Positions 57,166 through 64,000 of a stretch of 64,000 nucleotides of DNA are shown one piece after another. The stretch covers positions 434,001 to 498,000 of the forward strand of contig JAPFBL010000257.1 of assembly GCA_026182355.1 (NCBI GenBank), written 5' to 3'. The first letter of the stretch is position 1; each line of letters begins with the position of its first letter. This DNA is from Hermatobates lingyangjiaoensis. Taxonomy: Eukaryota > Arthropoda > Insecta > Hemiptera > Hermatobatidae. The notes beneath the pieces are model-generated. The model had not been told where the DNA came from and searched no databases. It was given only the letters and a program-made list of their open reading frames with translations. The translations under genes and the position numbers were made by a program.

Positions 57166-58446
57166 TTATATGCTTAAATTCTCACAAATATTTTTTAAAC
57201 TAGATTCATAAATAAAATGTGTACTTGTTAATACAAACCTAAAAATATTCAGGAAAATATCAGGAAAAGGGAAAGGATTGGCGATATAGAGAACTGAAAA
57301 GAATAAAACATAACGAGACCTGACTGTTTCTATCAAATTGTCTTGGCTGAACCTCAAATATAATTTATCCTTTTATCCAGAGATCTTAAGCTTTTTTCAT
57401 TGATTTTGGTTTCCTAAATCTTGGATTCGAAAATATATCTATAGTAATATCAATGAGAGTATTTGGTGAAAAATACAATATGTTTTAACGGTATAAATTA
57501 CCTGTTTAAAATACAATCTTTCTACATTGATTTTTGCTCAATATTTGTATTCAAATTCAATATCCCTTTGTTACCTTTATATTAGATAGTAATGTTGACA
57601 TAAAAAGAATAAACTTTTCATGAATTTTACTTCAACTTATCGAGTATTATACATAAAATGTTGGAGATCTCATTCGTTACTAAAAATTTATATTTATTAT
57701 ATTTCTTTTATTTCAAAATTTTCTAAATTTTCGTGAAACACATTTTGAAAAACATTGTTTTCAGGCCTTATTTACTTCTCATTAAAATGGTAATAAATAA
57801 TTTCTATTAAGAAATAGCTCATGGAATAAAGTCGAACAAGAAACGAGCATAATAGAAAGCGGACGTTTCTCACAGGAATAGGTGAAAGATTCAAATCAGC
57901 TATTCAACATTGTGGCCAGTTCATGTATCTGACAGATAAGGAAAAGGTGTGACGAATTTAGTGCACAGTGTAAGAAACACCGTGCAATCAGGCATATCTG
58001 TTACATAAGTCAACTACAATACTACCTTATGTATTTAAAAAAGGATTTCTCTTTCGTAGGGTTTTGTAGATACAAGTTGAGAATTACAAATTCTATTGAT
58101 AATTTGCAAGGCTATCCAAGTACATGTCACAATTAATTTAATTTACAGTCCAATGAAGAACTAATATGCTGTTAATTTGGGCATGAGCAAAAATTTATAG
58201 TAGTCAAATATTCTTTTTTATCTCTCTTTCTGATAACGATATGGCCCAAATATAGTATTAAGTTTCTGCAATTTCTTTCATGCGTGTTCTTTCTGTGAAT
58301 CTAGTTAATGTGATATATAAAAAGAAAGAAATCTTTATAAATAAAATAATGATTTTGTCTGTACATTGCTTAGAACTGACTCATTTCAAGTTTTCTTTAC
58401 GTTTCATACATTGGAGAAACCGAATCCACCCTTAGAAAAATTTCTG
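57166..58446. other. AT-rich stretch; PLE P1 trace at 58215-58310
   Basis: No gene is recognised. 58215-58310 is a decayed P1 end (TTTCTGATAACGATATGG, CAAATATAGTATTAAG). Confidence 0.45.
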
Positions 58447-58526
58447 TCGGTTTGTCGGTTTGTCGGTTTGTCGGTTTGTCGGTTTGTCGGTTTGTCGGTT
58501 TGTCGGTTTGTCGGTTTGTCGGTTTG
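58447..58526 (+). repeat. Minisatellite, ten copies of TCGGTTTG
   Basis: Perfect 8-bp unit repeated ten times. It lies upstream of the Helitron helicase relic; similar short tandem runs are common near the 5' part of arthropod Helitrons, so it may belong to that element. Confidence 0.95.
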
Positions 58527-58529
58527 TCC

Positions 58530-58825
58530 GCAAAACTTTGTCACAGGTAAACTCAGCTACCATAAGACATATAAAGCTGAAACTTTTACAGTAGATTTGT
58601 GTAGGTCTAACTTAAAATATAGGCTATGAATTGATTGGAAATTCAACGTAGAAGTGAAGTTATGGACGTTTAACGCAAAAATGTTTGTCACAAGTAAACT
58701 CAGCCACCATAAGACATAGCGAGCTGAAACATTGACACTGGATTTGTGTGTGCCTAACTTAAAATATGGGCTCTAAATAGATTATTAATTCAGTACAGAA
58801 GCGAAGTTATGGGGCTTTTAGCTGT
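58530..58825 (+). repeat. Two direct repeats, period 147 bp
   Basis: TTTGTCACAGGTAAACTCAG at 58537 and TTTGTCACAAGTAAACTCAG at 58684, with collinear sequence after each (CATAAGACATA, GCTGAAAC, GATTTGTGT, AAGTTATGG). The second follows directly on the first. Confidence 0.85.
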
Positions 58826-58984
58826 ATTTTCCTAACTTCACAGACAAGTTTGTTTTGAAAATACACAGGTGTGGCAAGTAGGTATTGTTAGTTGATTTTA
58901 ATTTCAATTGAGCACATGAATATATTGCGTATTTGACATCATTGAAATGGTGTTTCACAGAGTTAAGGATGTACTATCTATTGA

Positions 58985-59625
58985 GAATAAATGTTTTGTA
59001 AACGAGCAATTCTCAGCCCTTAATATGAACAGGCATGAGAAATCAACAAACAAGTTCTTACGCTATATGAAGCCGAGGAAAGAACTTACAAGTCAGTAAA
59101 GAGATTGGATTAGTGATGAAGAAGCAGTTCATTATCTAATTGAATTTCTTGACTCTGAATTTATTTCTCCTGGACTGCCTGCTCATGAGTAAAAACTTAA
59201 AGTAGGAGCACCAATGATGCTGCAATTTATAGCAGTAACAAATTTCATGTTACGAAACATGAGTGACCCAAAAACTGTGCAACGGGACACGATTCTGAGT
59301 TCGTGCTCTACACAGATATGCCATAGAGGCGGACATAATGACTGGATGTGGTATTGGGGAGTCTTCCGAACCACTGTCTGTTTCCATTCAAATGATTGCA
59401 AGGTCCCCTCAGAGTCTATTTCGCAATGACGTTAACTAAGTCGCAAAGGGAGACTTTATCTAACGCAGGAATTCAAGTTAGCGAAACCAAGTTTTTCTCA
59501 CATGGTCAACTGTAGTTTACTTGCTCAATAGTCAGAGGTTTCAACTGATTGTTCTTCCATGAACCTGAAGGACAGACAGCTAATGTAGTGTATACAGAGG
59601 CATTTGTTTAACACTGTACTAATAA
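58985..59625 (+). pseudogene. Helitron Rep/helicase C-terminal relic (PIF1-like)
   Basis: Degenerate, several frames: LYEAEERTYKSVKRLD, DEEAVHYLIEFLDSEFISPG, LPAHE then a stop (59189-59191) and KLKVGAPMML. After a decayed part come SNAGIQVSETKFFSHGQL and EPEGQTANVVYTEAF. These match the end of the SF1 helicase of Helitrons (LKVGAP, FSHGQLY and NVVY motifs). The Rep nuclease and Walker motifs are missing. The helicase would unwind donor DNA during rolling-circle transposition; this copy is dead. Confidence 0.75.
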
Positions 59626-59720
59626 TGGTGTTTTCTACTATTCTATAATTTCTAATTATAGTATTAGTATAATACTATAATTGATATGTTGGAATACCAA
59701 GTATAATAGAATTTTTGATT

Positions 59721-59746
59721 CCGTCAAAGACGGGTACATTTGCTAG
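59721..59746 (+). other. Helitron 3' terminus: hairpin and CTAG
   Basis: Hairpin CCGTC-AAA-GACGG (59721-59733), then 9 bases, then CTAG at 59743-59746 followed by T. This is the canonical Helitron 3' end, which inserts between A and T. It is about 100 bases beyond the helicase relic. Confidence 0.7.
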
Positions 59747-60259
59747 TATTTGAATAAAAGCAAACGCATATCAACAATATATTTTCTGGTGTTTTACAGT
59801 TTGTAATTGATGGTCGCATAACGGAAGTATTTTAATTAATCTATATGTCACACTATTTGATAAATCTCAATGTCACACATGGTTATTACATTATTTAAGG
59901 ACATTTTGTTTTTTTAGTAATATTGAAGCAAGAGAAAGGTACTTTTTTTCTTTGCAACCAAATGTCTACTAATTTAATCAACTTCTTTAGTGGGGCAAGA
60001 AAATTAAAATTTCGTATTACGTATTACTTTACTAAGAGTATTTCATAAGCTTAAAACATTGAAAAAGTAATATTACATTACAAATACAAAAAAAATTGTA
60101 TATAGTAATATGAAATGTTTTAGATAAATAATCATCTTCATATGAAACAACATATCTATCAGAATAGCAAATCTGCAAAATCAGTTTTTCATATGTTTAA
60201 CAAAATAGAAAAAAAAATTAGGTCTTAAAGCAATCACTTGTGATACGAAGAAGCTTTGT
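59747..60259. other. AT-rich stretch, nothing recognised
   Basis: No gene or repeat family recognised. Confidence 0.55.
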
Positions 60260-60790
60260 CTTTCTTTCAATCCATTGAATCTACTCTGTTACATAAATGT
60301 ATTAATCAAGTGACTCTAGGAATATATGAATTCAATGCTAATGCAAAGACTAATTAATCTGTGGTAGGATCTACCACAACTGAAACTGACACCTGCAAAT
60401 CATGTACTCAGGGATGATTGCTATCACCCTTATTATAATCTTCTGTTATCAATGACCTACTGGATATTCTGAATAATCAAGGTTACAATATGCAGGTATA
60501 TCCAGGGAATCTTGTAATTGTACTCTTTGACAATTACGCAATATGCTGTCTAAATTGTCAAAAAATTGGCAAAGTAAAAAATCCTCGATATAAATACAGG
60601 TAAAAAAGAGTATGTATGGTAGGTCTGAAAAACCTCAGGGGTTATTAGAGAGTAAAATCATGTTTAACCTCATGTGACCGTGCGCATAGAAATACAGGAG
60701 CACGAGAGAGCGGACTGGTGGAATAGGTTGGAGAGCCAGTCAAATCATAGACGGCCCGGAGCCTTTTTGCACAGTGCAATGTAGTGCTTC
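60260..60790 (+). pseudogene. Very degenerate LINE RT remnant and likely 3' UTR
   Basis: One frame reads SCTQG, stop, LLSPLL, then VINDLLDILNNQGYNMQVY and LVIVL. This fits the CPQGGVLSPLLW...NDLL...GY..Q.YADDLVI stretch of LINE RTs, but the catalytic ADD has decayed to PGN. The GC-richer part at 60680-60790 may be its 3' end. Clade not assignable. Confidence 0.4.
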
Positions 60791-61269
60791 ATCCATCTGA
60801 AGAATGTAATTAACTAATGGATGAAGAAGAAAGAAGGCCAAATTTGACTAGAACAACAGGAACTAATTCAGTCTAAAAATGTCATTCCAACTGAACATAA
60901 ATTTCCAAATAAAACAACAAATCTTTATAGAGAATGATAAAACCGGACACTGTCATATTAACTACTCCTCAAGGAAGTTAAAATTAACATCAGTAAGAAA
61001 AAATAGACTATCTAGAAGAGGTGGAAACCCCTTATCTCATCCATAATTTAGTCAATTCTTGGCAATCACTTCTAAGAGCAAAAATTTTTTTTTTTAAAAA
61101 CATGTCTAATACCAATAGAAGTGGGAAATGTTTCTGAAAGGGCAAATATATTGATAATTAAAGAGCGCTGCTTTAAAATTTAATCTTAAAGTAGTGTTTG
61201 GTATATTGACTCAAACAAGCATTACTAAAAAAAGAGCTGACCCTATTCTAAAATTGAAACTGTTTCTAA
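60791..61269. other. AT-rich stretch, nothing recognised
   Basis: No gene or repeat family recognised. Confidence 0.5.
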
Positions 61270-61640
61270 CTCCAAATCAAACTCTAATTAACAAATGGTT
61301 GAATGGAAACACACCATCTGACCTGTCCAAAATAAATTCACATCACGAGCTGGAAATGTCATCTTAACCATATTTTATAATACCTATGGTGTTCTCTATA
61401 GCAATATTTGAAAAACCATAAACAGTAAACAGTATCTACTACTCAGAATGTTGATAAACAAATTATGCCCAACATCGCTGGTCTCAAAGAAAAGTCGTGA
61501 CGTTGGTACACGACGGTGCTCGCCCTCACACTATCAAACTGACTCAACAAACCATTGGAAAAATGGGTATCATTCCTATCTTTCATTCAATCAAGATTTG
61601 TGTCTTTTCATGTTGATGGTCTACTAAAATAGGTATTACA
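61270..61640 (+). pseudogene. Degenerate mariner transposase relic
   Basis: Segments in different frames: EWKHTI, FTSRAGNVILTIFYNTYGVL, KTINSKQY, then TLVHDGARPHTIKLTQQ and IGKMGI. Their order follows mariner transposases (WKH, the second catalytic D region, TIN..Y, HD.ARPHT). The catalytic triad cannot be confirmed. No terminal repeats found. Confidence 0.55.
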
Positions 61641-61654
61641 TTTAGTCAAATTGA

Positions 61655-61800
61655 ACAGGAAATATTTTTTTAATAAACTGTAAAAATTTTGACTTATAAT
61701 TCAATCTGAAAGCTGGTGAGGGCGATACAACCATACCATTTGACGGATCAAAAAATGAAATTCTATTTATATATAAAACGTTATATGATGGATGAGTTAA
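61655..61800 (+). repeat. Family X internal fragment (X12)
   Basis: TTTTGACTTATAATTCAATC, GGGCGATACAACCATACC, TTTGACGGATC, then a GAGTTAA block. Matches the centre of X1. Confidence 0.65.
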
Positions 61801-63528
61801 TCACAGTTAATGCAAAGAAATTCTTATTTTTTTGCCTTTAGAATAATAATCTCCATATTCACTGTTAGTGAAATATACATATCATATAGAAAAATTGATT
61901 GCATGTTTTTCAAAGTTTAATGTGCTAAAAACCTTGCCAATTTGGAAGTGTATTTAAAATTTTGTTAACACTACAGATTGCAAAGATTTATTGATCAAAT
62001 TGAAATTGGCCGTTTATACTTTCTTGGTGAGCTGACAAACATATCTCCCCTGTTGGAGATATTGCTTTAAACCATCTTAGGTCAATACAGAAACTAAATA
62101 TTTATAATTGATTGTTGTTGTTTAAGACCCACAAAACGTTTTTACGTTATGATTATTTTTAATTTCTACATAAAAAAAAGACTTATTGAAACAGAAAACT
62201 CATTCCTGTGATTGTTTTTCACATTTATTTAATTTTTGTTTCCAACAGATTTTACGCAATTTTAAAAATTAAGATAATTGTAGTACGAAATATTAAGATA
62301 ATAAAGTGTAAATTATTCCATAGTTTTTACATTATATATGGCTTCATAATTTGTACCTCATAATTTGGTCCTCATTTTACAGTCATTTTTTTTTTCAATA
62401 TAAAAACTCACATTTAAGAGTGTCAAATTAGAATACTAAGCAACACAAGTAAAATGTAAATAATGCATTTCATTGATTTATTGACGTATTTACTTTTACA
62501 TGGAGATTAAAAAACTGCCTGAATTATTAATCAACTTTAGGATAAATATCTTTTACCATTAATGGATAATTTTAAAGTAAAACATAAGATATGAACTGAA
62601 ATATAATAAAGTTGGTATTTAATACGTGTCGCTGGAGTAGAGGAGGACGTCCAGCGTAGTTTTTAGATAAGAGATTTTGTAATTCAAGGTCTAGATTACC
62701 GATCATGAATAAGTTTTTCCAATATCGCTCTATCTCTGTCTCACGAACTAAAAACTTGCTTCGCTCAACCTATAATTTTCCTGGCGTTTATAAAAGTTCA
62801 GATTGAGTCGATAACTGGACCAAAAGGAACTTCTAGTATAACATTTTAAGGAAGCATTAGTTATTTTTTGAGTATATCTTTTCCCTATATCAAACTTACG
62901 TTCGCTGCGTGCATTAAATTTTTGTTTAATTATTAAGAAGGTTATTTATTATAAAACCACTGTGCAAAACTAATTGAGATATCTATAAAACTTTTTTTTA
63001 CATGAATTCTATATTACCTATACACAAAAGTTGTTTACTACTTGGATGATTTCATTATTTCTTCTTTATTTATAACTTGTTTGTTCTTCATGAAACATCG
63101 ACTTCCCAATATAGTAGAGTTTTTGGCGTGTCTGCCTTTATATTTCTCATGGTGTTTTCTTTGCATGGCTCGACGGATCTTGCTTACTTGAGAAACAATT
63201 TCCTTTTGTTAGTGCCTTCTGTTAAAAACTTTCCATTGTTGAACAAATACTATGTATTGATGTTGTTTTCATCAAGTGTGCAATCATTCTATCCATAATA
63301 TTTCTAAACTATATTTGACAAACAAAAGGTGTTTCTATAAATTTTTTGTTTATATGCATTAAAATTCATTATATAAATAAATAAAAGAATGATTTTGGGC
63401 ATATGGATTTTTGATCTTTTCGTCAACAGAAACCTTACCGAATTCAAATTGTAAACCCATCTTGCATAGAAAAACTAAGTAGTATATAATAGCCAATTTA
63501 TATATAGTATATTATGACATATATATAT
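61801..63528. other. AT-rich stretch with a decayed PLE P1 end
   Basis: A decayed P1 end lies at about 63070-63125 (TTCTTCATGAAACATCGAC, AATATAGTAGAG). The 73-codon frame at 63077 begins in it and is unlikely to be real. Nothing else is recognised. Confidence 0.45.
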
Positions 63529-63893
63529 AAACTAGAATTTAAAAAGAACACATAGAAAGGAAATCACTGAACTCACTACTATATTTCGATGTCCTCGTCT
63601 TCAGGAAAAGAAGTGAATCGCTCCAAAGGCTGATAACGACTGACTTGGCGTTCGAACTGAATCACTCAAACAGGGTAGCCAACTTTCGGAGGAAAGGTAG
63701 ACAGGGAAGATAAAGATATACAAGCCAAATAAAAATTAAAAAATGAAAACATTTAACTAAAATAAAATTAAAAGCTGATAACAACTAAAAAATAAGAGAA
63801 AAAAAAATCAACGATTGAGGTTAAGCCCAGGAGCCGATCTACCGCCCAGAAGTCTAATAAGTCCTTCTTCTGAAGCTCTCAGAGTAACTTCGG
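63529..63893 (-). pseudogene. PLE P1 copy, 5'-truncated to the last ~25 codons and 3' end
   Basis: Minus strand: VTLRASEEGLIRLLGGRSAP then GLNLNR and stop, followed by the same 3' UTR, hammerhead-like motif (CTGAAGACGAGGACATCG) and terminal CTAGTTTATATATA as at 6326-6700. It keeps the base lost in the other copy. The 5' truncation abuts a TA run. Confidence 0.85.
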
Positions 63894-63910
63894 TTATATA
63901 TATATCAATA

Positions 63911-63966
<56 letters not shown>
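63894..63966. repeat. (TA)n tract
   Basis: Long TA run at the truncation point of the P1 copy. The last 24 bases of the window (CGAAATACGATCCAAACTGG) are a PLE end tag. Confidence 0.95.
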
Positions 63967-63969
<3 letters not shown>

Positions 63970-64000
63970 CTGATAAAACGAAATACGATCCAAACTGGAC

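Noticed and set aside
58447..58526. CRISPR-like array
   Set aside because: The 8-bp unit repeats without spacers. It is a minisatellite in a eukaryotic genome.

Overview
The window is eukaryotic, AT-rich and almost entirely mobile-element DNA, with very few traces of host genes. An arthropod, probably an insect, is the best guess. The reasons are an R1-clade LINE with a three-knuckle ORF1, Jockey-type reverse transcriptase (RT) remnants, many endonuclease-bearing Penelope-like elements (PLEs), and one minus-strand promoter candidate with a TATA box 29 bases upstream of a TCAGT initiator. The species cannot be named from the sequence.

Layout. 0-5.6 kb holds a minus-strand R1-clade LINE (ORF1 with CCHC knuckles, ORF2 with endonuclease, RT and a terminal CCHC). 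It lies head to tail with internally deleted derivatives that form a 1,251-bp direct repeat. 5.6-6.7 kb is a PLE 3' part. 9.5-12.3 kb is a PLE cluster with one longer RT plus GIY-YIG relic broken by three stop codons. 12.6-14.1 kb is a second R1-like 3' end. 14.43-14.54 kb is a candidate host coding exon with a signal peptide. 15-23.9 kb is dominated by an unrecognised repeat family, here called X, including an inverted pair with 1.6-kb arms. 24.2-25.2 kb holds a PLE end and a Jockey relic. 25-32 kb is AT-rich with almost nothing recognisable. 32.4-34.4 kb is an old full-length X copy. About 35.0-35.1 kb is the promoter candidate. 35.4-38.6 kb is PLE DNA including a near-perfect palindrome. 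39.38-43.81 kb is a hAT transposon with an 8-bp target duplication, loaded with later insertions. 45-47.2 kb holds a PLE end and another X copy. 49.1-49.8 kb is a LINE RT relic. 50.2-53.6 kb is PLE DNA including a second palindrome. 54.5-56.5 kb has hairpin mini-PLEs in CA, TA and GA repeats. 58.4-59.75 kb is a Helitron relic with a good 3' terminus. 60.3-61.6 kb has RT and mariner relics. The window ends in another PLE in a TA tract.

How it fits together. Nearly every PLE end carries a hammerhead-ribozyme-like motif: a CTGANGA core, a covarying stem II, GAAA, and a short stem I. PLE copies sit in or against (TA)n and are often mirrored into inverted repeats, from about 120-bp hairpins to palindromes with 0.7-0.9 kb arms. 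The host-gene candidate would run right to left: a TATA/initiator promoter and non-coding exon 1 at 35.06-35.02 kb, a 20.5-kb repeat-filled intron, and coding exon 2 at 14.54-14.43 kb. Joining them places the start codon in a CAAA-ATG context. This link is inferred. PLE family labels P1-P9 and repeat label X are local to this annotation.
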